From: Bradysia coprophila | Lineage: Eukaryota; Arthropoda; Insecta; Diptera; Sciaridae | Length of the DNA: 64,000 bases | Assembly (NCBI RefSeq): GCF_014529535.1 | Contig: NW_023503370.1 | Coordinates: 620,001-684,000 of the forward strand | Reading direction: 5' to 3' | Shown here: one piece after another, positions 23,721 to 35,642 of the stretch | Position numbering within the stretch: position 1 is the first letter of the stretch | Layout of the letters: each line of letters starts with the position of its first letter | Position numbers and translations under genes: made by a program | Notes under the pieces: model-generated | Databases searched by the model: none | What the model was told of the DNA's origin: nothing | What the model saw: the letters and a program-made list of their open reading frames with translations, nothing else

Positions 23721-24759
23721 AAGGCTCCTATAGGCAACAGGAAGGCTGCCATGATTTACATGATGACCGGGAATGGAAACAAAGGATCTGTGTTTCGAGA
23801 TCTTAACTGATAAATCTAAAGCCACTGAGTGACAAATGCTTCTTTTGGGCACTAGAGGTGTATATTATTGTCATACGACACCGCAGGCAGACTGTAACCA
23901 TGCACATCGTTGCAAACAATGATATTCTCAAATATGGCAGCGGAAGTTTTACTTTTCTTCGCTGAAACGCGCAACGTATCATCACATTAAATCTGTTACT
24001 CATTCTGTTGATAATGTCGCCCAGTGTTTGATGGAAAATCTTCTACTTCTTTTGTTTCACTGTAAGTTTCTGAAAGGTTGGTTAATTAAAGATAATGTCG
24101 ACGAATGTTACCTGAGGTTTCACATAAAAGCGAAGAATTACCTTTGAGCGAGCCTTTGAGGAATATATTTCCTTTTTGCCAATTTCTCTTCTATTAAATT
24201 AACTGATTGAATTTCACGGAAATGCTTTACTAAGAATGTATTGAAAAGAAAATATTTATTTGCTGCCCATATCAAATATTCCAGATTACAGATTATAGAA
24301 AATCTCACAATAAAACTAATTTTCGTATCCACTTTTCATGTACGGTGTAATACGTTTACAACCGGAATAAACGAAGAAAAAACAACAACAACATAACAAA
24401 AAGTGTTATGTAAAGAGAGGAAAAGGTATCCAAACACACAGGCATAATAAGATTTAAATCCAACCAAATTGAGAAGAAATAAAAATAATCCCGAAAAATT
24501 TTTCCAGAGGAAATGGATTGCGATTTATTTTTATTTTTTTATTTAGCAAATAAAAGCAGCAAGTAGAAGAAAAATCATATGGCTACGGAGACTCGTACGA
24601 TTCGGTTCAATTTATTTGAGCTTCATTTAATAATACAAAATTACTCTTACGGTCCAGTCATCCATTTGCATCCATTGATGAAAGAAAGCAATTAAGCTAA
24701 ATCAGGTTCCAATGCTCTTCAGAAGTATATAAAAAGCTCAATAATGCTTTGTTCTGAGA

Positions 24760-25149
24760 TTCATCAGACAGACCGGGTCAAACGACTCCCGTCTTGTTGA
24801 GGTGATAGTTCAGACTTGCATGTTCCGTCAGAATATCGATCAGTGTGCGAAGCCTACCTTGAACCAGGTTGAGAAGAATTTGATGGTATTTCTATTACAA
24901 CCGACGATTCTTTCGATTTACTAGTCGCTGCTTTTCACCAACTCCGATAGCCTCTTTGCGCAGCAAAGCTTTGATCAAAGCATGACATTGTCGATTGATT
25001 GGGTTTCTAACACGGAGAAACATCGGGACACTAAACTCGATGATCTTGAGCGATGAAAACGATTCTATTGACCCACTGTTCCTACAGATAAAAACTTTCT
25101 TACCTCTGATCAAAATGGACCATCTCCTGAGCACCCTAACATATGGCAT
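24760..25149 (-). pseudogene. non-LTR retrotransposon RNase H relic, antisense
   Basis: On the minus strand, RGKKVFICRNSGSIESFSSL resembles the RNase H strand-and-helix block (normally CSDS..AI.AL). After the stop near 24895, ILLNLVQGRLRTLIDILTEH and LNYHL match the segment that follows RNase H in Jockey-type LINEs. The catalytic Asp positions are altered and stops are present. Confidence 0.6.
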
Positions 25150-27283
25150 GACTTCAGATTGGAGAACGATAGCGCACTCGTTCAGAGGCTAATTTGATCT
25201 ATTTCGAACCTTACCTTCTCTTGCTGAGACTTGAGTCTACTCTGATGTGTCATAACTAAAGACTTAGTGACTGCATGTCCATGTTTTTGTTATATTTATA
25301 GAACTATACATTTTTGCATTACGCAAGATAATCTGGACCCCTAAAAGTAAGTAAAGTCATATAAGCCGCCGGATAAGTATCGTATCGGTCGTAAATAGCT
25401 ATAAGAAATTCATTTATTTTAAGGGATTTTATGATGTTCGAGCGAATTTAAAATAACTTTTCGGAGTTTTGTGAGTGTTACACAAATTTCTATTTCGAAA
25501 CACTTCAAATATCAATAAAATGAAACTTTCGATTTCATAAATGTTTGTTCGTTTCACTGTGTAATATAAATATCTTCGATGGTTCATAATCGATGAATAT
25601 AACCGTATCGAAATATACACAAATTAAATTAAGCTACCCGTCGTATTACATGTTACATAAGTAATGTGATCAATATCAATGTTGTATTAAAAACACTCTT
25701 ATCGTTCCAACCACATTGGATAAAAGTTAATTTAATGTATCACAGTTATAAATGTTGAACATTTTTGTGCAGATATTCGTTGATATAAAGTTATTCTGAG
25801 TGTGGAATGTATGGAATGGTGGGTGGCTTGCCATATGCAGTGAGAGGACAATTGGCATATTAGCGAAAATTATAAAGGTCTCAATTTCATATTCATATTC
25901 AACATTAATGGGCTGTGCATAAATGATGACCACAAAGTGGGGATAGGGAGTTTATTGAAACTGAACAAAATGATTGTTAAAAATATATTTGGAATATGAC
26001 ATAACCAAAAAATGGTCCAAGCCAGTGCAGGTAAATATTTAAAATGACCGCGGTATGAGAGTAAAACGGCCAATTGAGTCTTTGAAATCAGTTTGTCTTA
26101 AAGTTTTCTTCATCTGGTCGTCTCTCATACAATATTCAAACCTGCGTGCTTTATACGGTTTTACCACTACCGCGACTCCCGTACAATGCATAAAAACTTA
26201 CAACAGTTTTAACAAAAATATTTTTTTTAATTTACATAGCTAACGAGCTTGCGAGTGATTCTGAAACCCGTATAAGGTACAATCAGAACAGGACCAGCTG
26301 ATAAAATACTTGAAGTAAACTTTGATAAAAATTAGGTTGGTAACTGTAAAACGATGACGTAACATAAGTATATGCATTCCATTGGAGTGTGGCAGGCTCA
26401 TCAAGTGAATTAAGACTGGAAGGTCTAAGAACGTTTAGGAAATGATGTGAAGCTTCTATTAGATTAACATCTGAAGGAAATTAGTCTTTCTCCTACTTTT
26501 ATCAAACATTTGAAAAAATAAAATCGTTCAACACCCATATGAAAGTACATACATAACGATGTACATAAGGATGGAGTCGACCCTTCCAGTACGATTGAAA
26601 CGAACAATTCATTTCACATATTACACATCTGTCATCACACAGCGGCTGCCGAAAATATTCGATGAGCTCTAGCTAAGTGTTCCTTTATGCGTTATTACCT
26701 TATTACCCAATATTCATTTAGCTCGGTTCATGCACACACTGGGGGCGCAAATCATTCATTCGCGAACGGTTGGGATAGCAAATAAAATCTGATTAATAGG
26801 AAAATTGGAGTGAGTTAAAAGCGTGACTAGAGGTTTCCGCTCGAATTGGAAGATACTTTTTATTCAATACATTGGATTTTTGGTTTGCAAAATTGTTCCA
26901 AAGTTAAGGTCAGTTCATGGTCGCATATATCGCAAATATGTAAGACGACATGAACTGGCCTTAACATGAAGAAGGCGATTTTTCACGATTGTGAATGCAA
27001 AGTCTATAAACTCATTCGAGAAAAAAACACACACAACTTGAGTAATGATCTTTGAATTGCAAAACTTTGTTTATAATGGGGAAAAGTGAGGGGCGAAAGT
27101 AGCTGGTTTCTCTTCCTAGCCACAATACCGCGTAATTAAATATATTATTTGACAATAATGTTAGAAATAAATTGGTAATTGACCCTTTTGTAAGAAAAAT
27201 TCGACTCGCTTGCTTTAAGTTTTTCGATTTTTTTCTTTATCTCATGTTTAGCATGAAAAACTGCACAATTAATTTTTGCGATT
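25150..27283. other. no supported gene
   Basis: AT-rich DNA without recognised exons or elements. Confidence 0.35.
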
Positions 27284-28058
27284 TTAACTATTCGCACAAA
27301 GAACGATTAGTCTTTATTTCACTATTCGCACTTTTCGAATAAACTGAAAAGCTAGTAATGCAGTTAATGTAGCATTGACTTAAATCATTAAAATGTAACC
27401 GTTAATGTTTCGTTTTATGTTTTGACATGATCACCCTCTTCTACAAACATTTTCTAGAGTGAGATTCACTCTCTTCTTCAATCACTTTGTAAAAGAAAGT
27501 CACACTCTCCTTTACAAACACTTTATAAAAGGAAGCAATCACTCTCCCCTACAAACATTTTGTAAAGGAAGCATCACTCTATTTTATCTTGTAAAAGAAA
27601 GCAGCACTCTTCTCTGGAAACACTTTGCAGAAGGAAGCAGCACTCTCGCTTCTACAAACCCCTTGTAAAATGAAGCATCACTCTCCTTTACAAACACTTT
27701 GCAAAATGAAGCTACGCTCGACTCTACAAACACTATGTGAAAGGAAGCATCAATCTACAAGCGATGTGTAAAAGGAAGCATTACTATCTTCTTCACAGTG
27801 ATTGTAGAAGGGAGTGATGCTTCCGTTTACAAAATGTTTGTAGTAGAGGACGATGCTACAATGTGTCAAAACGTAATACGAAACATTACCAGTTACAGTT
27901 TCATGTTTTAAGTCAATGTTGGCTTTATAAATATCATAAATAAATGGCTTTTCAGTCTAGTAAAAGGTGCGAATAGTCAAAATAAAGTCTATTCGCACAA
28001 AGTGCCGTTTGTCTTCATTTGACTATTAGCACAAAGTACGCACTTTGTGCGAATAGCC
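27284..28058. mobile_element. foldback element with ~170-bp arms and an internal minisatellite
   Basis: The left arm (AACTATTCGCACAAAG, then CTGAAAAGC, TTGACTTAAA, AATGTTTCGT and CTACAAACATTTT, 27286-27450) is mirrored at 27825-28058. Both outer ends are rich in TATTCGCACAAAG. Between them is the minisatellite listed separately. Confidence 0.8.
27445..27800. repeat. minisatellite, ~10 units of about 35 bp
   Basis: The degenerate unit is built on CTTTACAAACACTTTG then TAAAAGGAAGCATCACTCT. It forms the loop of the foldback element, and the arm ends contain one partial unit each, so the array may have grown from the arm sequence. Confidence 0.75.
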
Positions 28059-28401
28059 TTTTCATTAGGAATTTTCCGTGTCACTTTTTGAAAAGGTACC
28101 TAATATTGACGCCATTTTGTTTCCCATGAAAAAACCTTGTTCCATGAAATGTTGGTATTGAATCAGGCTTTAAAGGAAAACAAAATTTTTGAATAAAGTT
28201 GTAACGTTTGACCATTTTCCAGAAATAAGATTAGTTCCACAGTTTTTCATGAGATAATCAGGATTTTCCACAAAAAAAAATCTCTTTGCAATTATCAAGA
28301 ATCACCGCCCAATTCACATACGTAAATAACTATAGCTTCTACGAAGAACTTCGATGTTGAGTGTCATAAAATTGATTCGTCGATTTCACTCAACCACACA
28401 G

Positions 28402-28629
28402 CACAGGGGTGTAACTTAGAACAATTTTTATTGTCGCTGCTTAGAACATTTTTGATTTTTGTACCTGTTGAATGTTGTTCAAAAACATCGAATCGTTTTT
28501 TAATTTTCTGAGTGTTATAGTTTTCGGCAACAACGATTTTCTGTTATAGCAACTTTTAATTGTCTTCGGCAATTGCCTAACATCGATGGTATTTTACGAC
28601 AATTTTTATGGTAAAGTGGTACACCCGTG
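28402..28629. mobile_element. 228-bp hAT-type MITE with perfect 8-bp target duplication
   Basis: CCACACAG occurs directly at 28394-28401 and 28630-28637. The element starts CACAGGGGTGTAACTT and ends ACACCCGTG. Subterminal ACAATTTTTATTGTCG and CGACAATTTTTATGG continue the inverted arms. Confidence 0.8.
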
Positions 28630-28637
28630 CCACACAG

Positions 28638-29730
28638 TTTATGTCTTCATAAAGCTGATACCAAAATGTTTGAGTAATAACGGCCCTGAATACCAGCTCA
28701 TTATGGTAATTGGTAATTAAATTGGACCATCTCCGAAGTTAATGGTTTAACTATTATATAATCAAAGTTCGAAACCTTAATTGTGTTTGTATATATTTAG
28801 ACGAGCAGTAGAGACACGAGCAGCGATAAACTTATCAGATTATTCAAAAAGGTATAATGTATCCAAATGTGCGTATAGAACATAAATGATATGGCTGTTG
28901 TGTAGCTAGCTGGTGAAACGATCATCTTCAGTGGTTTGAGTTCGGATATTTCGATATACGTAACATTAACCGTTATACGAGAAATGTTTTGCGAAAGCTT
29001 TACCCTGAAGCGTAACTCACAGATTGTTACTGTTCACACGAAATGATGGCAGGATTTGAAATATAAAACGAGTCTCTTACATTATGAATTTAGGTCATGA
29101 CATTGGTACCGATGGTTCTTCTTTCGTTCTTCTTCGTTTCGAGCCAGAGGTCACGATATGAAGGTTCACTTAAGTAAGTTTCTCCCAGAATTAAGTTTAA
29201 TTTAATGTAAAAGTTGTGATGGTTCTGTCCAGTCTGAGCAAGTATGTTGAAAAAATTATTCGTAATTGCCCAAATATTACATTCATACATTGGGGGTTAA
29301 CCATTATGCTTAGTTAAGTTCGTAACTAAGTCAATCTCGTAATCTTTTGACATTTCTCCATTAGATTAAATGTCAAATTTTACGAAACTTTAATGGCTTA
29401 CGCATGCCGGTGACAAATGATTTTTCTTTTTACATTATCAGTACTCGAAGATTTCAAACTTTTGGAATATTATTTTACGAATGGATGTCGCTGAACTGAA
29501 CATTAGTCCTCATAAGTTCATGGTTTGAAATCGGATTGGTATCGAGCTTTCGGTGCCATAACAAGGTTGTAAAATGTCATAAAAATTCGTGTGTGATTTT
29601 CGTTTAAGGTTTAGTTGAAAATTGGACTATTGTTAATAGATTTTGAATGGTGTGGAATGAAGATACTTGCAATCAGAAAGAAATTTGTCGGGTTTAGCCA
29701 TGTTCTCTGATGATGAATTTCCCCAATAAC
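28638..29730. other. no supported gene
   Basis: AT-rich DNA with no recognised exon or repeat. Confidence 0.4.
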
Positions 29731-29860
29731 CGATACAATGTAAATCGAATATTTTATCGATAATCGATAAATGTCGACTGATAATTGAATTATTGGTCAA
29801 TGTTCATCGAATTATCAGTCGATATTTATCGATTATCGATAAAACATTCGATTGTATCGA
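29731..29860. repeat. 130-bp palindrome rich in ATCGAT
   Basis: CGATACAATGTAAATCGAAT and TTATCGATAATCGATAAA with GTCGACTGATAATT are mirrored at the right. More ATCGAT words continue to about 29955. The TATCGATA word resembles the insect DRE/DREF site, but the palindromic setting points to a MITE. Confidence 0.75.
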
Positions 29861-31593
29861 TTAGGAAAATTTATCATCGATTGGAAATATTTTTCAGCGA
29901 TTTTTTGAAAATATCGATAATCGATTCTAGGGAAATAATCGATACTTTATCAATCGAATGAATTTTATCAAACATGCATAGTCGGGTAATTTTATTAACT
30001 GAATTTCCGAATTTTTAGCAGAGACTGAATCGCCCAGACTCTTTTACGATAAACAAAAAAATTCACCGAATTATACTGTAAATACAAAAAAAAAATGCCA
30101 ACACCAATTTCCGATATTTGTTTTCCTTATTAACATTGACATGTAGCACTTTATACCCATGCATTACATTTTTTATGAAACTTTTTTTTTTATTGTTTTC
30201 ATCAGCACCATTTTTCGTCCTCCTGTTTTATACAATCTCGTGCTGTATACAGAGTGTTTGTTCGAACCTTCAACTCCAACAAACAGTACGTGATCTGAAT
30301 TTATATATGGCACTGAAAAGTCAACTGTGTTTATTGGTTTCGGCACAAAAGGATTTTATGTTTCGTGTTTTTTTTTATCATTTTTTTTGTCTTGCGAAAA
30401 CTGACTATCGACACATCGATTTATGTGGCAAAAATATGTTAGCGACGAAAAGGGAACATTGTGTGTAGTAGAATATATATGTGCTTGTGAATCCTACTTA
30501 GAGCCTATCCAAATTTTTCATCGTAAATAACGATAAGACTTTGAGCACATGAGACAATTACGATGAGACGAAGAAAAAATGCCGAGTGACATCCATCGAT
30601 ATTGATTGGGATGCCGAAATTACAACATAAGTCAAATCAGTTGGTCAAACATTTTTCTTATTTTTACACGGTTAATTGTTGTGAAGAACCCCTGAAGTGA
30701 CCCCAACGAAAAAAATGAGTAACAACAAATAGGGAAAACCAGCAAAAATGTCACAAGTATCCATCACAAAAGCTTCTAGTCATAATCTGTTATTAACCGT
30801 GGTGTCTTTAGGTCAGTTTCGTTACACATCAAGCAGTTGCTCATAAATTGTTGTTGCTCATAAACATTATTTCCATTATTTATCCATGGCGTGTCGTGCT
30901 GTTCAATTCAAGCTGCTTACTTTACGTGATGATATTTTATAAACATCAAAGCCCAGATGATGTTCGGTAAGTGCATATTACGAAAGTTATACAATACACA
31001 CAAGATACTTACTACAGCATTGCGTGCAAAGAGAACTAAAGAAAAAAGGACAACATTCAGCCGACACATTTGTCTTAAAAACCAAAATATTTTAATTAAT
31101 TTAACTTGACGCATTCACAACAAATCTTGCGATGTATTTATGTAGTTTAAACTGCAGATATTTAGTGACGTCATTCGATGTAATTGAAATGGGCCGATGA
31201 AGTCCCTTATGTAAGTTACGGTAGTAAAGACCCCAGTCTTTTCTCAACCGATTTATTTCACCGCAAGTAAACGACTGTGCTTTAACCAGACAGATGCTTA
31301 ACTAAATTGAAAGCTTTTGTTCTGCATTTCTCGAGAAAAAACCAGTTGCGCTAGCAATTATATCGCTGGCAAAAAGTAGCACTTTTTAGTCTACTCTCTA
31401 AACAAGTTCCGTTCACGATTCTCTAGAGCCTCTACAGCAAAGAAGATGCACAAAAAAAAGGTAAAACAATTTACACTCTCGGTATTTTCGTATTATACAT
31501 CACGAAATAACTAACAACAGTGTCACGATTCGTTATTTTAACACAGAGAGCGTTTTCCATTCTGTTTTTGTTGTTGTATTTTTGTTTGGAATT
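29861..31593. other. no supported gene
   Basis: AT-rich DNA. The segment before 31593 probably holds the 3' UTR of the minus-strand gene; a minus-strand AATAAA reading is present near 31250. Confidence 0.35.
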
Positions 31594-33455
31594 TTACATT
31601 TTATTTTCCAACTTTTTATACAAAGGAACGTATTTTTCATCATCTTCATAATTGAAATTTTTCAAATACAAAGGTTTAATTTCAATGTTATCCGAGCGAT
31701 TCACATGTTCAACTAAACATTTCGTAGATCTGCCAAAGCACGAAAATGAAATTACTTGGGCTGTTGATCCAATATATTTTCAGCGGTACAAGCAGTGCCG
31801 CTCTTTCATGTGGACATTTTGGGCACAAGCCAACATTTGAGGCTGAAACTGAACATTTTGCCATCAAAATGAACATTTGGGACTATTTGGAATCCAAGGT
31901 GAATGGTTGGCACCCATAATGAACACTTGAACATAATGAACAAAAAGCTTGAGGCGGCACTGCAGGACCGCATTCCGTCTATAATATACCTTAGATCTTC
32001 AATGCCTTTAAACAAATATTCGTCCGTTCGAAGTTCATCTGGGAAATTCGGTTTCATACAGTCGTCAATCTCCCGTCTGGGTTGCTTAAGACATGTTGGC
32101 AAACATTTTCCGAATGCTATGTTGGTTGCTGCGATAGGCGATGTTGCCATTTCGTCGAGATTCATACGCTTCTTTTTTTGATTCTTCGTTGATAGCTAGA
32201 TTGATTTTATAAGTTATTTCCTTTGTGCGTATGAACCGAACAGATAATGTGAAGACAGAAAGTACTTTGAAAGACTAATCCATCTGTATCAAGTGTACGG
32301 AAATAGTAGATTCCGCACTGGTTAGGACATTTTTAATTTAACGAGAGTGGTGTGGATGCAAGCCAAACCATTACGTACTATAATTTTACTAGCGAAGACC
32401 CCGGAAACGAGATTAATCAAAAACGAAAGTCCTTTCTTTCACTTTGGAAAACTTTCTTAAAGTTTTTGAGCGAAACACCTTCCAAGCACAAATGACGGAA
32501 ATAGCTTCTTGTGCGCATACCGACCTCGACTTCGCATCGGATAGGTACACACAAGCAGTTCCACTTCCATCATGTGTCCCAATGTACTATTAAAGCTGCT
32601 GTCATTGACGAAAAACGAGTTTCCGGGGGTGCAACGGGTTTAAGTTATTTACTTCTGGGACATTGTATTTCTCGGCCAGTTGATGCGGAATGGAAAAAAC
32701 TTGTTTCGGTTCAATGTAAATACTGAGAGCCGCCGGATGTATTTCGAATCCACTTGAAAATAATTTCTTTATGTAATCCTCTGTTACGTGTGAGTGTGCA
32801 TCGTCGAATACGGATTGGAACCAGTCACAGAATTTCTTCAATGCCTTTTTAGAAGGGGGATGAAATGTAAATTTCCATTATTAACTTTGCCATCGTAATC
32901 CTCCCCTTACTGTCGAATTGATAGTTTTTGTTTTATACTCACCATATCGACTTGGTTTTCTGTTCGCTCCACCAATGATTGGCTCTTTGTTATCACCTTT
33001 TCTTTGCTGTACAGCTTCGATCTCCACACAATTCGGTCCAATTCTGGCTTCAACTTATAGCTGACCATCCAATTGTCGTGCTCGATTTTAGACTTTCGAA
33101 TTTCATGCTCTGATTCCACATGAAGTTCGATTAATGTAAACTTATCAGTCTCCTAGTGAATTTTATTGTAAAAAAGCATTGAGCTTCGCTGCAAGTAACC
33201 TCTAAGTTTAACTAACCGACAACGGTCTGTGTCCTTCGTCAAGTTCTGATTCCTCTGAATGAGATAGTTTGTGAAAGCTCATGTCAATGATTGAATTCAA
33301 ACGTTCAAAAAACGTCGGAGTCATGTAATTTAGTACGTTTACTTTTGATTTGGTACTTTTTTTCTGTTAAACCATACGGATATACTGTTCGCTTCGAAAA
33401 GAAAGAAAACACAAAACGAATTTACCTTTCCAGAAACATCGTTACTGTCTATCAT
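31594..33455 (-). CDS. unrecognised 342-residue protein, seven exons
   Basis: The exons, read on the minus strand, are 33426-33455, 33217-33363, 32943-33152, 32653-32844, 32479-32586, 31990-32195 and 31594-31729. Introns 1-5 are phase 0 and the last is phase 2; every junction keeps one frame from ATG to TAA. The donors are GTAAAT, GTTAGT, GTGAGT, GTAAAT, GTGTTT (weak) and GTATAT. Introns of 53-101 bp are typical of insects, except the last two, at 260-283 bp; the final intron contains a MITE. An in-frame stop precedes the ATG. The protein starts with a Lys/Ser-rich segment, then acidic and charged helical parts, DNWMVSYKLKPELDRIVW and ALKKFCDWFQSVFDDAH, and a basic KNQKKKR patch. No signal peptide or TM segment is visible. 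I cannot assign a family. The exon boundaries are hand-predicted. Confidence 0.7.
31793..31962. mobile_element. hAT-like MITE inside the last intron
   Basis: It begins CAGTGCCGCTCTTTC and ends GAGGCGGCACTG. ACATTT(T/G)GG words repeat inside. I see no matching 8-bp flanks, so the insertion is old or rearranged. The ends match the MITE at 21007-21169. Confidence 0.65.
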
Positions 33456-33550
33456 AGTCTTTTGTTTCGAGTTCAGCAGGAGCTTAATTTAAAAATAAAT
33501 GAAACTTCTGACATTGACTTTTCACCGGGATATCTTTGATTCGTAGATCA

Positions 33551-33557
33551 TTTTATA
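33551..33557 (-). promoter_or_regulatory. possible TATA box of the seven-exon gene
   Basis: TATAAAA on the minus strand lies about 100 bp upstream of the ATG. This allows a start site around 33525 and a short 5' UTR. Confidence 0.35.
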
Positions 33558-34497
33558 CGAAAACACATCAATCAAAAACTTTGTAAGAATGTACAAGCAT
33601 GAAAGGAAAACAAAAATTGGGAGTTTAAAATAGCCTCAAATTTTTTTATTTCAGTTAACAATTTAAAACACAGCTCATTTATCTATCGGTTTATTTCTTT
33701 TTCGTATTTTTTTCTCTTCCTTTTTTAGAACAAGCCTTGTCGAATAAGGCGAACAAAAACTTTTTCTTTTGTTAAGTTGTACCAAGCAACTTTACTGATC
33801 ACGGTTTTCTTTACCTTGTAGTTAACCAGTCGGCAAAGGCAAAGTTTCGACTAAATGGAAAAATTACATCAAATATGAAAACTCTGAGCAATAGTCATTT
33901 ACAGGATTAATAGCTGAAAAGTTCAGTTATAGTGTGAATTTTGTTTATTCAAGGCGTAGCCGAGGTCAATAATAGCACAAAAACGATATTTTTGATTTTT
34001 GTCCCGAGCTTTATAATAGATTTTACATGTTGCGGTTGTCGAAAGTTCAGAAATTCGATGAAAAGAACCGTTTTTGATCCCCAAGAAAGCACCCAGCAGG
34101 GTAGGAACATATTTTACTGTAATAGGCGAGAGTGGGTTGGTCTACTGTCTGTGTGTCGCAAGTGACTTTTCCATCACTAATCACTAGTAGGAACTCTCAT
34201 ACTTATTTGAGTCGGGTGTCCATGTTCTTAAACAACATGGCACGGTTTTGGAAATAAAGACTACATATAATAAAGACCACCCCTTTGAAAATCTCTAAAA
34301 TCTTGAGTTGCATACTTCCGCCTCGTATATCTTCACGATGTCTATTAATATCGAAGAATTCGACTCGGGATTAGCATAAGCGCGACCATGTTACCTCTCG
34401 AGTGGAGCTCTATTGATTAATATAATTGTTTTTGTGTCTAATGCTATATTTCTGGACAAGAATATTTTTATAATTTCAATTAAATATGTCAATCATT
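33558..34497. other. no supported gene
   Basis: Contains a GGCGTAGCCGAGGTCAATAA word near 33953 that links to 23318. No exon recognised. Confidence 0.35.
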
Positions 34498-35642
34498 CTA
34501 ACTATTGGCGGTCCCTGACGTGCCTATAAATTTCTGAAAACAGCTCTTCTTCGTTTGCTGCATCAAATCGTTTTTCAAAACAGTTAAATTAGTGCAATTG
34601 ATAATGTGATCAGATGTTTGTTCGGACAAATTGCATAACGGACATAGTGGGGAACTCTTGACACCAATTCGGTTTAAGTGTTTGTATAACAGATCGTGAC
34701 CAGTCAATTTGCGGAAATACGCTACATAAACCTTCCTCTTTTCCGACTTGATTGAATTTGTTGTTAGATCGGACCATGATTTGCTCCTTGCTTCAATTGA
34801 TTGACGAGTAACAATATTTTCTGCCAGTGTCTTTTTAATTGCATTTTTTGCCATTCTAAATTTTCTCATGTTCGCTCGTCCTTTCTTCTTTGTCGTAAAA
34901 CGTCGCACATTCATTTGCAGATTTAAGTCGTACTTTGTATGTAAATCTTGAATTTTGTAGAAAAATGAGACTTTCGATCTTAGGGTGTTGTTCATAGGTT
35001 TGATGTTGCTCCAAAGGCAGTTCGGGATTTGTCGAATTCTCTCAAACAATTTCAGGGCTGCTTCCTCGCAGAACAATTCAATTGGTTTGATACTACTGAA
35101 CATTTCCATTGCAGTTATGGGAGTTGATTTTATACCACCAGTTATGATTCGAAGTGCTTTATGTTGCACAATTTCCAGTCTTTTTATTTGTGATTTACTT
35201 GCACAAATCAACAGTTCGCTGCCATTCGTTAACACTGGTAAAATGTACGATTTGTATGTCAGCATAAGTGTATCATAAGTGTAAATGCACCCCACTTCGT
35301 GCCTGCTAGGAGTTTCAATATTCGGAACCTCTTTTCTGATTTGTCGACTATCTCGGCGATGTGTGATTTGAATGTCAGCCGTTGATCAAGAATAATTCCA
35401 AGATAACGTTGTTTAATAGTTTCGGTTACCGGTTCGTTATTGTATGACAGATTGAATTTTCTGCAGTTATTTTTCATGCTGAACAGTTGATAATTTGTCT
35501 TTTCCACGTTCACAGTCATTTTATTTGAATTTACCCAAAATGATGAGATGTTTAAGGCACAGTTCATAATGGATTCCATAATTGATATTTCATAGCCAGT
35601 AATTGTCATAATTGTCAAAATAGGATCCGTTAGTGATTCCAA
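34498..35642 (-). pseudogene. 5'-truncated Jockey/I-type LINE with one frameshift
   Basis: The upstream frame (35642-35259) encodes the end of the reverse transcriptase palm and thumb: ISSFWVNSNKMTVNVEKT, then RYLGIILDQRLTFKSHI and KLLAGTKWG. The downstream frame (35295-34498) continues with YKSYILPVLTNGSELL and LEIVQHKALRIITGG, and ends with the CPLCNLSEQTSDHIINC zinc-knuckle motif. The two overlap near 35280, where a frameshift breaks the polyprotein. The catalytic YxDD region and everything upstream are missing, so it is dead. Confidence 0.85.

Noticed and set aside
30255..30285. TTCGAAC word reminiscent of a tRNA T-loop
   Set aside because: No flanking stem, anticodon arm or acceptor stem; no tRNA gene was found anywhere in the window by eye.
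30118..30468. 116-codon frame rich in Phe and Leu
   Set aside because: T-rich low-complexity DNA, no proper ATG context, no exon signals.
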